Below are positions 34,686 to 43,327 of a stretch of DNA of 64,000 nucleotides, one piece after another; position 1 is the stretch's first letter, and every line of letters begins with the position of its first letter. The notes below the pieces were generated by a model. That model ran no database searches. It was given only the letters and a program-made list of their open reading frames with translations, and was not told where the DNA came from. The stretch comes from G963669295 sp963669295 (lineage in GTDB: Bacteria > Bacteroidota > Bacteroidia > Flavobacteriales_D > CALLUQ01): the NCBI GenBank assembly GCA_963669295.1, contig OY769938.1:2666001-2730000 (forward strand), written 5' to 3'. Both the position numbers and the translations under genes were made by a program.

Positions 34686-35033
34686 ATGGCAGAGAAGAAA
34701 ACATCACAAGTGAAATTTACGGTTACTCTCGACGATAACAATGTGCCTGAAAGCATCAATTGGAACACTTCCGATGTACAAGGTGAAGCAGGTGAGTGTA
34801 AAGCTGTGCTAATATCATTGTGGGATAAGAATGAGCAAAATACCCTAAAGATTGACTTGTGGACCAAAGACATGCGTGTGGAAGAGATGAAGCAAATGTT
34901 TCATCAAACCATGGTAGAAATGAGCTATACACTGCAGCGCGCCACCAACGAGGACAAGATTTGTGAAGATATGCGCGATTTTTGTGATTATTTTGCGGAG
35001 CGGATGGGTATTATTGCTCCAGGAAATAACTAG
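34686..35033 (+). CDS. gldC: Gliding motility protein GldC
   Basis: 115 aa, no signal peptide. Reads VKFTVTLDDNNVPESINWNTSD, then CKAVLISLWDKNEQNTLKIDLWTKDM and FCDYFAERMGI, the conserved pattern of GldC. It lies directly behind gldB, and the two genes are kept together in gliding Bacteroidota. GldC is small and probably cytoplasmic; mutants in Flavobacterium are only partly defective in gliding. A pair of genes (engB and a hydrolase) follows on the other strand. Confidence 0.92.
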   Translation: MAEKKTSQVKFTVTLDDNNVPESINWNTSDVQGEAGECKAVLISLWDKNEQNTLKIDLWTKDMRVEEMKQMFHQTMVEMSYTLQRATNEDKICEDMRDFCDYFAERMGIIAPGNN

Positions 35034-35051
35034 TTCAAACAGTTAAATTAG

Positions 35052-35657
35052 CTAATTGGCTTCGAAAAGGGTGTTGGTGTTTTCAATGAATTTGAGCACT
35101 TGCTCTTTTCCAAATTTTGAAGAAGCTGAGGTAGTAAACACCTGAGGCAAAAACTCCCATGCTTTCAGCATCTCTTTTTTATAAGCGGCAAGGTTTTTAT
35201 TCAGCTGACCACTTGAGAGTTTGTCGATTTTTGTAAACACCATTACAAAAGGAATGCCTTCCCTACCCAGCATCTCCATAAACTCCAGGTCGTTTTTTTG
35301 TGGTGCCAATCGTGCATCCAACAACACCATTACACACATTAAATTGGAGCGATTAATAAGGTAGCCTCGAATTATTTTACCAAACAATTCACGATCTTTC
35401 TTCGATACCTTAGCATAACCATACCCTGGTAAATCAACCAGGTACCAATCATCGTTAATAATAAAGTGGTTAATGAGTTGCGTTTTGCCAGGCTTTCCTG
35501 ATATTTTTGCCAGCTTGTTGCGCCCGGTAATCATGTTAATCAATGATGATTTACCTACATTCGATCGACCTATAAAGGCATATTCAGGAAGTTTTGGTGG
35601 TGGGCATTTCCTGTGGTCGGAATTGCTGATAACAAATTCAGCGGATTTAATGACCAT
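35052..35657 (-). CDS. engB: Ribosome biogenesis GTPase EngB (YihA/YsxC)
   Basis: 201 aa from the ATG at 35657; the frame runs to 35690, but MVIKSAEFVISNSD is the usual N-terminus. GTPase motifs are in order: G1 GRSNVGKSS (about 32-40), G2 threonine in KPGKTQLINHF, G3 DLPGYGYAKV, G4 TKIDKL, G5 TSASSKFG. EngB acts in maturation of the large ribosomal subunit. The first 11 bp overlap the end of the upstream hydrolase gene, so they are coupled. Confidence 0.93.
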   Translation of the reverse strand: MVIKSAEFVISNSDHRKCPPPKLPEYAFIGRSNVGKSSLINMITGRNKLAKISGKPGKTQLINHFIINDDWYLVDLPGYGYAKVSKKDRELFGKIIRGYLINRSNLMCVMVLLDARLAPQKNDLEFMEMLGREGIPFVMVFTKIDKLSSGQLNKNLAAYKKEMLKAWEFLPQVFTTSASSKFGKEQVLKFIENTNTLFEAN

Positions 35658-36417
35658 CAATAAAGGTTTTTTCGTACCAACTAGAAGCAATACTGTTAAA
35701 GGTCTCTGGGTGCTCCATCATGGGAGCATGGCCACATTCATCAATCCAAAATAAATCTGCTTTCGGAATAAGCTCGTTAAACTCTTCGGCCACTTCAGGA
35801 GGAGTAATGGTGTCGTTTTTCCCCCAAATTAAGCAAACAGGCATCTTGAAACTGGGCAATGCCTTGCGCATATTATGGCGAATGGCTGATTTAGCAATGG
35901 CCAAAATTCGAATTACTTTCTCGCGGTTATTTACGGCTTCGTGGCATTCGTCTACCAATTCATCGGTAACCATGGCCGGGTCGTAAAATGTTAAGGCAAT
36001 CTTTTTGCGCAAATACTCTTTGTCTTCTCTGCGAGGAAACGAGCCGCCAAATGCATTTTCATATAAGCCCGAACTACCTGTCAACAACAAGGAGTTCACC
36101 ATTTCAGGGTGCTCATTGCTGTAGACTAAAGCAACGTGTCCACCAAGCGAATTTCCTAGCAAGTTAACGTTCTTATAACCCTTGTGCTGAATAAAACGAT
36201 CAAGAAATTTAGCCAAATTCTTAACGTTTGTGTTCAAAATTGGCAATTGATAGATGGGAAGCATCGGAATCACAATTCGGTACTTTCCCGAGAAATGATT
36301 CACCACATCTTTGAAGTTACTTAGTGCACCAAATAAACCGTGAAGGATCACAATTACAGGCCCATCACCCTTTTCAATGTACTGAAACTCACCGTCTTGA
36401 GTAATTTCTGTATTCAT
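35647..36417 (-). CDS. Alpha/beta-fold hydrolase
   Basis: 256 aa, cytoplasmic (no signal peptide). Oxyanion region ILHGLFGALSNF (about 24-35). Nucleophile elbow LLGNSLGGHVAL with Ser at about residue 100. Acid in LIWGKNDTITPP and catalytic His in DECGHAPMMEHPE. This is the general fold of esterases, lactonases and C-C hydrolases; the substrate is unknown. It overlaps engB by 11 bp and precedes it on the same strand. The 287 bp between it and mraZ (36418-36704) hold the MraZ operator. Confidence 0.88.
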   Translation of the reverse strand: MNTEITQDGEFQYIEKGDGPVIVILHGLFGALSNFKDVVNHFSGKYRIVIPMLPIYQLPILNTNVKNLAKFLDRFIQHKGYKNVNLLGNSLGGHVALVYSNEHPEMVNSLLLTGSSGLYENAFGGSFPRREDKEYLRKKIALTFYDPAMVTDELVDECHEAVNNREKVIRILAIAKSAIRHNMRKALPSFKMPVCLIWGKNDTITPPEVAEEFNELIPKADLFWIDECGHAPMMEHPETFNSIASSWYEKTFIDGH

Positions 36418-36634
36418 GGTATATAACCCTTTCTAATCGCCCAAATTTAAGCATTTTTTTAAGATTGATCCCGAAATTAGTCGAACCTTTCAACACCTTT
36501 GTGTTGATAATATAAGAAAATCTCTCCCACTTTTTTACACCAATTTAAATATGTTTGAATTGCTTGATATAAAAGGTATTAAGTTATCCCCTGCAACATT
36601 ATTGTACTTTCTAACGTTAAAAGTTATTAACAAT

Positions 36635-36660
36635 GTGGTAGAAAGTGGTAAGAAGTGGTA
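36635..36660 (+). promoter_or_regulatory. Three GTGGTA direct repeats, putative MraZ operator
   Basis: GTGGTA occurs at 36635, 36645 and 36655, exactly 10 bp apart, about 45 bp before the mraZ ATG. MraZ is known to bind closely spaced direct repeats of a short TGG-containing box in front of its own operon (TGGGN repeats in E. coli, AAAGTGG-like repeats in Mycoplasma). The copies here, with A-rich spacers (GAAA, AGAA), fit that pattern. Confidence 0.75.
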
Positions 36661-36704
36661 AAATTTGACATATATTTACACCTTAAATTCTGAAGGATAC
36701 TAAC

Positions 36705-37166
36705 ATGGCGGGTTTCATAGGGGAGTACACCTGTAAGCTGGATGCTAAAGCAAGGATGGTTTTGCCATCCGGGCTAAAAAAGCAGATTGACCCTGCTGCC
36801 AACGAGCAGTTTGTGGTTAATCGTGGCTTTGAGGGCTGTTTAGTGTTGTATCCAATGAACGAGTGGGAGAAGATTACCAACAAGCTCAAGAATTTGAACT
36901 TGTTTGTGGCGAAGAACAGAAAGTTTTATCGGCAGTTTCACAATGGAGCAACGATGTTGTCGCTCGATGGAAGTGGAAGGGTGTTGCTGCCAAAGGCATT
37001 AATGAAATATGCCACCATCAACAAAGAGGTGGTGCTATTTGCTTATGCCGACCGTATTGAAATTTGGGATAGAAACAAATACGATGAGGTGATGAATGAA
37101 GACATGGATGCCTTCTCATCACTTGCGGAAGAAGTAATGGGAGACCTAACCAGTGATGACGAATAG
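36705..37166 (+). CDS. mraZ: Division/cell wall cluster regulator MraZ
   Basis: 153 aa with two SpoVT/AbrB-like repeats. The first is FIGEYTCKLDAKARMVLPSGLKKQI (about 3-27) and the second TMLSLDGSGRVLLPKALMKYA (about 83-103). It forms a ring that binds direct repeats upstream of the dcw operon and regulates it; three such repeats lie at 36635-36660. First gene of the cluster; its end overlaps the next start. Confidence 0.95.
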   Translation: MAGFIGEYTCKLDAKARMVLPSGLKKQIDPAANEQFVVNRGFEGCLVLYPMNEWEKITNKLKNLNLFVAKNRKFYRQFHNGATMLSLDGSGRVLLPKALMKYATINKEVVLFAYADRIEIWDRNKYDEVMNEDMDAFSSLAEEVMGDLTSDDE

Positions 37167-38061
37167 TGGTTATCATACCCCCGTTCTTTTAAATGCTGCT
37201 GTTGATGGATTGAACATAAAGCCGAATGGTGTATATGTGGATGTGACTTATGGGGGCGGTGGCCATTCGAGAGAAATTCTAAAAAGATTAGAGGGAGGGC
37301 GGTTAATTGTATTTGATCAGGATGTTGATGCTCAAAAAAATTTGATAGATGACGACCGCTTGGTATTTGTGCCACAGAACTTCAGGTACCTCAAAAACTT
37401 CTTGAAGTTGTATGCGGCATTGCCTGTAGATGGAGTTCTGGCTGATTTGGGGGTTTCATCACATCAATTCGATGAAGGGGAGCGAGGCTTTTCTATTCGT
37501 TACGATGCTGATCTGGATATGAGGATGAATCAGCAAGGAGAGCTTACTGCAGGAAAAATAGTGAATGAATATGAGGAGGAGGCGCTAAAAGGAGTATTAC
37601 GCAATTATGGAGAACTGAATAATGCAGGACGGTTGGCAAGAGCCATTTTGCAAGCAAGGGCTCAGTCGCCCATAAAAACAGTAGAGGAGTTGAAAGAGTT
37701 GCTGCAAAACTTTGCACCAAGAAATAAGGAGCATCAGTTTTTTGCAAAGGTATTTCAAGCATTGCGCATTGAAGTGAATAGTGAGTTAGAGGTGTTGAAA
37801 GAATTTTTAACACAAAGTGCAGAAGTATTGGGAGAAAAGGGACGATTGGTAGTCATCTCTTACCATTCGCTGGAAGATCGATTGGTGAAGAATTTTATTA
37901 AGAAAGGAAAATTTGAAGGGGAGCTGGAAAAAGATTTTTACGGCAACCCCATTCGCGTGTTGAAAGAAGTAAACAGAAAGCCAATAGTACCAGAAGAGCA
38001 AGAAATAGAAAATAACAATAGAGCAAGAAGTGCTAAACTAAGAGTAGCCGAAAAGCTATAA
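37156..38061 (+). CDS. rsmH: 16S rRNA (cytosine1402-N4)-methyltransferase RsmH
   Basis: 301 aa from the ATG at 37156 (a GTG three bases earlier is also possible); it overlaps mraZ by 11 bp. Motifs: YHTPVLLNAAVDGL, VDVTYGGGGHSREIL (SAM-binding glycine loop), LADLGVSSHQFD (catalytic region), GERGFSIRYDADLDMRM and FFAKVFQALRIEVNSELEVL. It methylates C1402 of 16S rRNA together with RsmI. The gene is the usual second member of dcw clusters. Its stop overlaps the ftsL-like start by one base. Confidence 0.95.
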   Translation: MTNSGYHTPVLLNAAVDGLNIKPNGVYVDVTYGGGGHSREILKRLEGGRLIVFDQDVDAQKNLIDDDRLVFVPQNFRYLKNFLKLYAALPVDGVLADLGVSSHQFDEGERGFSIRYDADLDMRMNQQGELTAGKIVNEYEEEALKGVLRNYGELNNAGRLARAILQARAQSPIKTVEELKELLQNFAPRNKEHQFFAKVFQALRIEVNSELEVLKEFLTQSAEVLGEKGRLVVISYHSLEDRLVKNFIKKGKFEGELEKDFYGNPIRVLKEVNRKPIVPEEQEIENNNRARSAKLRVAEKL

Positions 38062-38474
38062 TGAAAAACAAACTTAAGGAGCAAAAAGAAACTACTGAAG
38101 GAACAGCAAAGGAAAAGGTAAGCAAGAAAGAAAATAAGATTGCCCGCTCCATAATTGATGTTCTTAATGGGAGTTTTCTCTCCAGAGACAACGTGCTGAA
38201 GCACTTGCCTTATCTCTTCTTTCTCACCTTTATGGTGATTTGTTACATCGGGTATGGTTATTACACCGATAAAACCTTGCGCGAAATCAGCCAGGTAGAC
38301 TCCGAGTTAAAAGAATTGAAGTCGGAATACATTTCTTCGAAATCCGAATTGAGCTATATGAGCAAGCAATCGCAGGTGGCCATTGTTGCTCAATCATTGG
38401 GGTTAAAAGAATCCATAGAGCCACCAAAGAAAATTGTAGTGCCAACAGGCACCTTAATAAAACAAATGAATTGA
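38061..38474 (+). CDS. ftsL: FtsL-like cell division protein
   Basis: 137 aa. A basic cytoplasmic N-terminus (Lys-rich, about 1-45) precedes a single membrane segment (about 52-72, PYLFFLTFMVICYIGYGYY). A short coiled-coil part follows (REISQVDSELKELKSEYIS). This is the bitopic architecture of FtsL, and the position between rsmH and ftsI is the usual one. The sequence itself is poorly conserved in the family, so the call leans on topology and position. It starts in the TAATG overlap with rsmH. Confidence 0.85.
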   Translation: MKNKLKEQKETTEGTAKEKVSKKENKIARSIIDVLNGSFLSRDNVLKHLPYLFFLTFMVICYIGYGYYTDKTLREISQVDSELKELKSEYISSKSELSYMSKQSQVAIVAQSLGLKESIEPPKKIVVPTGTLIKQMN

Positions 38475-38479
38475 AGTGA

Positions 38480-40603
38480 ATGAGTGCAGGAAAAGACATA
38501 TGGTGGCGAGTGTATATTGTCTACATTGTGATGTGTCTTTTTGGCGTTGTTATTCTTTTCAATGTATTCAAAATCCAATTTTACGAAGGTGATCAATGGC
38601 AGCAAAAAGGGCGTGAGCTAACCACGGCTCTTAAAACCATACCTGCAGTACGAGGCAATATCTATGCTGCAGATGGTAGCTTGTTAGCAACATCAGTGCC
38701 CAAGTACGAAATCCGAATGGACATGGTGGCTGAGGCCATCACCGAAGACTTGTTCATGGAAAATGTAAGCCCGTTGGCCGATAGCCTGGCGATTTTATTC
38801 GATAGCAAATCGGCAAACACTTTCAAGCGCGACCTCATCGCTGCGCGAAGAGATAGCTCTCGCTACTACCTGGTGAAACGTGAGGTAAGTTACAATCAGT
38901 TGCAACGATTGAAAAAATTCCCGCTTTTTAATCGTGGGCGTTATAAGGGAGGGTTCATCTATGAGCAATACAGTAAACGCGAGCGCCCTTTTAGGGTGTT
39001 GGCAGCACGAACAATAGGGTACGACAGGGAAAATGCAAAACCAGTTGGATTAGAAGGGGCATACAGCGTTGAGCTAAAAGGAGTGGATGGGTTGCAACTG
39101 AAGAAACGGATGGCTGGCGGGCACTGGAAACCTGTGAGAGATGGAAACGAAATTGAGCCACAAGATGGTTGCGACTTGTATACTACCATCGATATCAACA
39201 TTCAGGATGTGGCCGAAAGTGCTTTGCTAAAACAGTTGCAAGAAAACAATGCCGATCATGGTTGTGTAGTGTTGATGGAAGTGGAAACAGGTTACATCAA
39301 AGCCATTGCTAACCTGAAACGAAGCGAAAATGGCAACTACTACGAATATTACAACTACGCCATAGGTGAAAGCACAGAACCAGGCTCTACCTTCAAGTTG
39401 GCTTCGTTGGTAGTAGCACTAGACCATGGGATGGTAGACATTACCGATAGCGTAGATGCTGGAAATGGTGTGGCCTACTACAGTGCTGAACGTATCCCAA
39501 TGCATGACTCCAAGCGAGGGGGGCATGGTAAGATTACTATCAAACGGGCATTAGAAGTGTCGTCTAACATTGGTATCTCAAAAATCATTTACGACAATTA
39601 CAACCAGGATCGTCAGGCCTTTGTAGATAAGCTTTACGACATGAATTTACATCAGCCCCTTGGACTTGAGATTGCAGGAGAAGGAATGCCAATGATTAAA
39701 ACTCCTGAAGGAGATGGACATTGGTCGGGAATTACCCTCACGCAAATGTCTATAGGCTATGAATTGCGAATGACCACCATGCAAGTTTTATGCTTTTACA
39801 ATGCCATTGCAAACAACGGAAAAATGGTAAAGCCGCTATTTGTGAAGGAGATAAAAAAGGGGGGACGCCTTATTCGATCAATTGATCCAGAGGTAATTAA
39901 CCCGAAGATTTGTTCGCAAGAAACCATTGATAAAGTAAAAGAATGCCTGGAAGGAGTAGTGGAAAATGGAACCGGCAAAAACCTAAAAGGTGCCAGCTTT
40001 AAAATTGCTGGTAAAACAGGTACTGCACGTATTGCAAACGATAAATATGGCTACGAATATGGTGATAAGGAATACAGTTACCAGGCCTCTTTCGTTGGGT
40101 ACTTTCCCGCTGATAAGCCAAAATACTCATGCATTGTGGTGGTGAATGCACCCTCTAAAGATAAATATTATGGTAGCGCCATCTCGGGTCCCATCTTTAA
40201 AGAGATTGCTGATAAAGTATATGCCAACAGCATAGAAATACATGAAAGTGTAGAAGTGTCAGAAGACTCAACAATAAAATATGTGCCCTATTCAAAAAAT
40301 GGCAATCAAAAAGACTTGCAACGCATTTTTACCGAATTGCATATCCCTACTAATGCCAAAAGTCCCGATTCAAAGTGGGTGGTTACTGTAACAAAGGAAA
40401 GTGAAGTTGATTTGGAACACCGAAAGGTGGATGAAAAACAAATACCCAATGTTTTAGGGATGGGGGCGCAAGATGCATTACACATCTTAGAAAACATGGG
40501 GCTGAGGGTGCAAATTAAAGGAAGTGGAATCATTAAAACCCAAAGCCTACAGGCAGGAGCCGCTTATAAAAAAGGAGATCGAATAGTACTGGAATTATCA
40601 TGA
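38480..40603 (+). CDS. ftsI: Septal peptidoglycan transpeptidase (FtsI/PBP3) with PASTA domain
   Basis: 707 aa: membrane anchor (about 9-27), dimerisation domain (PAVRGNIYAADGSLLAT), and the transpeptidase with EPGSTFKLASL (active-site Ser in STFK), SSNIGISK (SxN) and AGKTGTARI (KTG). A C-terminal PASTA-like domain (about 650-707, IPNVLGMGAQDALHILENMG) follows. It cross-links septal peptidoglycan in the periplasm and works with FtsW. The C-terminal PASTA is common in Bacteroidota FtsI. Its end overlaps the murE start by 4 bp. Confidence 0.95.
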   Translation: MSAGKDIWWRVYIVYIVMCLFGVVILFNVFKIQFYEGDQWQQKGRELTTALKTIPAVRGNIYAADGSLLATSVPKYEIRMDMVAEAITEDLFMENVSPLADSLAILFDSKSANTFKRDLIAARRDSSRYYLVKREVSYNQLQRLKKFPLFNRGRYKGGFIYEQYSKRERPFRVLAARTIGYDRENAKPVGLEGAYSVELKGVDGLQLKKRMAGGHWKPVRDGNEIEPQDGCDLYTTIDINIQDVAESALLKQLQENNADHGCVVLMEVETGYIKAIANLKRSENGNYYEYYNYAIGESTEPGSTFKLASLVVALDHGMVDITDSVDAGNGVAYYSAERIPMHDSKRGGHGKITIKRALEVSSNIGISKIIYDNYNQDRQAFVDKLYDMNLHQPLGLEIAGEGMPMIKTPEGDGHWSGITLTQMSIGYELRMTTMQVLCFYNAIANNGKMVKPLFVKEIKKGGRLIRSIDPEVINPKICSQETIDKVKECLEGVVENGTGKNLKGASFKIAGKTGTARIANDKYGYEYGDKEYSYQASFVGYFPADKPKYSCIVVVNAPSKDKYYGSAISGPIFKEIADKVYANSIEIHESVEVSEDSTIKYVPYSKNGNQKDLQRIFTELHIPTNAKSPDSKWVVTVTKESEVDLEHRKVDEKQIPNVLGMGAQDALHILENMGLRVQIKGSGIIKTQSLQAGAAYKKGDRIVLELS

Positions 40604-42063
40604 AGCTATTAAAAGACATATTATATAAAGCAGGGTTAGAAGATGTAAAAGGATCTACCAACATTGCGATAGATGCTATTACACTTGATTCAAGGAACAT
40701 ACAAAACTTCAGTATGTTCATCGCCATTGTGGGCACCCAAACCGATGGGCACAATTTCATTGAGAAAGCCATAGAAAATGGAGCTGTAGCGATCGTGTGT
40801 GAGGAGTTTCCTGAACACCTTTTTGATGAAATTACTTACATCAAAGTACAAAACTCCAGCAAGGCGATGGGTGAAATTGCTGCCAACTTCTTCGACCATC
40901 CTTCACAAAAACTGAAATTGGTAGGAGTAACAGGTACCAATGGTAAAACCACTACGGTTACATTATTGCACAACCTGTACCGATCGTTGGGCTTTAAGGC
41001 TGGCTTGCTTTCTACCGTAGTCAACAAAATACACAATGAAGAGGTAGCCTCAACGCATACCACGCCTGATGCCATTCAGTTAAATGCTTTGTTGAATGAA
41101 ATGGTAGAGCGGGGTTGTGAGTATTGCTTTATGGAGGTGAGTTCGCATGCTGTAGTACAGAATAGAATTAATGGCTTGACCTTTGCCGGTGGAGTGTTTA
41201 CCAACATTACACACGATCACCTGGACTATCATAAAACATTTGATGGATACATAAAGGCCAAAAAAGGATTTTTTGATGCATTGCCCGAAAATGCATTTGC
41301 TCTTACCAATAAAGACGACATTCATTGGGAGACCATGGTGCAGAACTCCAGGGCGAAAAAGCGTACTATGGCCATCAAAACAACGGCAGACTTTAAAGCC
41401 AAAATCATTGAAAATCAATTTGCGGGACTGCAAGTTAATATTGATGGCAACGATGTTTGGTCTAAATTAATAGGTGGGTTTAATGCCTATAACATTTTAT
41501 CGGTATATGCAGTGGCGGTACTGTTGGGCGAGGACCCATTAGATGTGCTTACTGCAATCAGTGCATTGAATAGTGTTGAAGGCCGTTTCGAATACCTTAA
41601 GACGGACCGAAACATCACAGCCATAGTTGATTACGCTCATACACCTGATGCATTGAAAAGTGTACTCAACACCATCCAGGATATCCGCACTGGCAATGAG
41701 AATGTAATTACCGTGGTGGGTTGTGGTGGTGATCGTGATGCCGGTAAACGACCACTCATGGCACAAATTGCTTGCGAGATGAGTGAACGAGTGATCCTTA
41801 CATCTGATAACCCCAGAACGGAAGATCCCAATAAAATTATTGCCGACATGCAAAAAGGGGTAGACCCTGTGCATCAAAAGAAAACCCTGTCCATTGCCGA
41901 CAGAAAAGAAGCCATTAAAGTAGCATGTTCTATGTCACAGCCTGACGATATTGTATTGGTAGCAGGCAAAGGGCATGAGAAATACCAGGAAATCAATGGT
42001 GAGAAATTGCCATTTGATGATATGCAAGTACTGAATGAAATGTTAAAAATGCTTGAGAAGTAA
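40600..42063 (+). CDS. murE: UDP-N-acetylmuramoyl-tripeptide synthetase MurE (meso-DAP type)
   Basis: 487 aa: N-terminal UDP-binding domain, ATP loop GVTGTNGKTTT (about 107-117), and a C-terminal ligase domain with the DNPRTEDP motif (about 407-414). DNPR marks enzymes that add meso-diaminopimelate, so this cell wall should contain mDAP. It adds the third residue to UDP-MurNAc-L-Ala-D-Glu in the cytoplasm. It overlaps ftsI by 4 bp and mraY by 1 bp. Confidence 0.96.
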   Translation: MKLLKDILYKAGLEDVKGSTNIAIDAITLDSRNIQNFSMFIAIVGTQTDGHNFIEKAIENGAVAIVCEEFPEHLFDEITYIKVQNSSKAMGEIAANFFDHPSQKLKLVGVTGTNGKTTTVTLLHNLYRSLGFKAGLLSTVVNKIHNEEVASTHTTPDAIQLNALLNEMVERGCEYCFMEVSSHAVVQNRINGLTFAGGVFTNITHDHLDYHKTFDGYIKAKKGFFDALPENAFALTNKDDIHWETMVQNSRAKKRTMAIKTTADFKAKIIENQFAGLQVNIDGNDVWSKLIGGFNAYNILSVYAVAVLLGEDPLDVLTAISALNSVEGRFEYLKTDRNITAIVDYAHTPDALKSVLNTIQDIRTGNENVITVVGCGGDRDAGKRPLMAQIACEMSERVILTSDNPRTEDPNKIIADMQKGVDPVHQKKTLSIADRKEAIKVACSMSQPDDIVLVAGKGHEKYQEINGEKLPFDDMQVLNEMLKMLEK

Positions 42064-43321
42064 TGCTGTACCATTTATTTGAATTTTTAGAGCAACAATT
42101 CGAGTTCCCGGGGGCGGGGCTGTTTCAGTACATATCATTCAGGGCAGCCTTGGCGGTCATTACTTCATTGGTAATATCAATGTTGTTTGGAAAACGACTG
42201 ATTCGCTTGTTGCGTAAAAAGCAGGTGGGAGAATCCATTCGCGATTTAGGGCTGGAAGGACAAAACGAAAAAGCAGGCACACCAACCATGGGTGGGCTCA
42301 TTATTCTGGCAGCTATTCTAGTGCCTACCTTGTTATTTGCTAAGCTGAACAACATCTATGTAATTACCATGCTCATTGCTACAGTATGGCTAGGAGCAAT
42401 TGGGTTTATTGACGATTACATCAAAGTATTCAAAAGAATAAAAAAGGACTGGCAGGAAAATTTAAGGTCATTGGTCAAATAGGAGTAGGCGTTATTGTGG
42501 GTACGTTATTGTACACCAGCGATGATGTATACATCAAAGAGAAAGTACCTGTTACAGAATATGAACAGCTGGTAGAGGTTCAAGTAGAAACTGACCATGG
42601 GGTAGAAGCGGCAAAAGACTATAAGTGGGTACCTACTAAATCGTTGAAAACCACCATTCCTTTTGTGAAAAACAATGAGTTTAATTACTCGTGGTTTCTC
42701 GGTTTTCTCGATGATGAAACAGCCGAAAAGTGGGGGTGGCTCATCTTTATTCCCTTTGTCATCATCATTGTTACAGCAGTATCTAATGGTGCTAACCTTA
42801 CCGATGGATTAGATGGGTTAGCCACAGGAACATCAGCCATTATTGGTTTAACATTGGCAATACTGGCATACATTTCCAGTAACTACATTTTTGCCGACTA
42901 CCTAAACATTATGTACATCCCTCAATCAGAAGAACTGGTAATTTATATCAGTGCTTTTATGGGAGCGTGCATTGGTTTTTTATGGTACAATTCACACCCG
43001 GCTCAGGTGTTTATGGGCGATACTGGAAGCTTGGCATTGGGAGGCATTATCGCTGTATTTGCTATTGCTATAAGAAAAGAATTTTTGATCCCCATTTTAT
43101 GTGGAGTATTCCTCATCGAAAACCTATCAGTGATGTTACAGGTGGGATACTTTAAGTATACCAAGAAGAGGTTTGGAGAAGGGCGTCGGATTTTCCGAAT
43201 GGCACCATTGCATCATCATTATCAAAAATTAGGAATTCATGAGTCTAAGATCGTATCACGGTTTTGGATTGTAGGGATCATATTAGCGGTTTTAACGATT
43301 GTAACCCTTAAGGTGCGTTAA
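42063..43321 (+). CDS. mraY: MraY (phospho-MurNAc-pentapeptide transferase), reading frame shifted by one base near codon 126
   Basis: Two pieces make one enzyme. 42063-42482 encodes the first ~128 residues, including EKAGTPTMGGLIIL and IGFIDDYIKVFKR. It then runs out of register and stops at 42480-42482. In the -1 frame the missing part continues without a break (GLAGKFKVIGQIGVGVIVG ... NGANLTDGLDGLATG, HHHYQKLGIHESKIVSRFW) to 43321. The shift lies at ATA AAA AAG GAC (42438-42449), i.e. the slippery heptamer A AAA AAG. MraY links phospho-MurNAc-pentapeptide to undecaprenyl phosphate and is essential, so either a base was lost in sequencing or the ribosome shifts frame here. The Bacteroidota-typical insert before the LTDGLDG motif is present. 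Confidence 0.9.
42440..42446 (+). other. A AAA AAG slippery heptamer at the mraY frame break
   Basis: In the zero frame the bases read A|AAA|AAG, the same heptamer and phase as the -1 frameshift site of E. coli dnaX. A -1 slip here gives K-K-G-L-A-G-K-F-K and joins both halves of MraY. No strong upstream Shine-Dalgarno-like stimulator and no clear downstream stem-loop was found. Confidence 0.6.
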
Positions 43322-43327
43322 TAACCG

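Noticed and set aside
42497..43321. Separate 274-aa gene beginning MGTLLYTSDD
   Set aside because: It is the C-terminal two thirds of MraY in the -1 frame; reading back from its first ATG continues the MraY sequence up to the slippery site.
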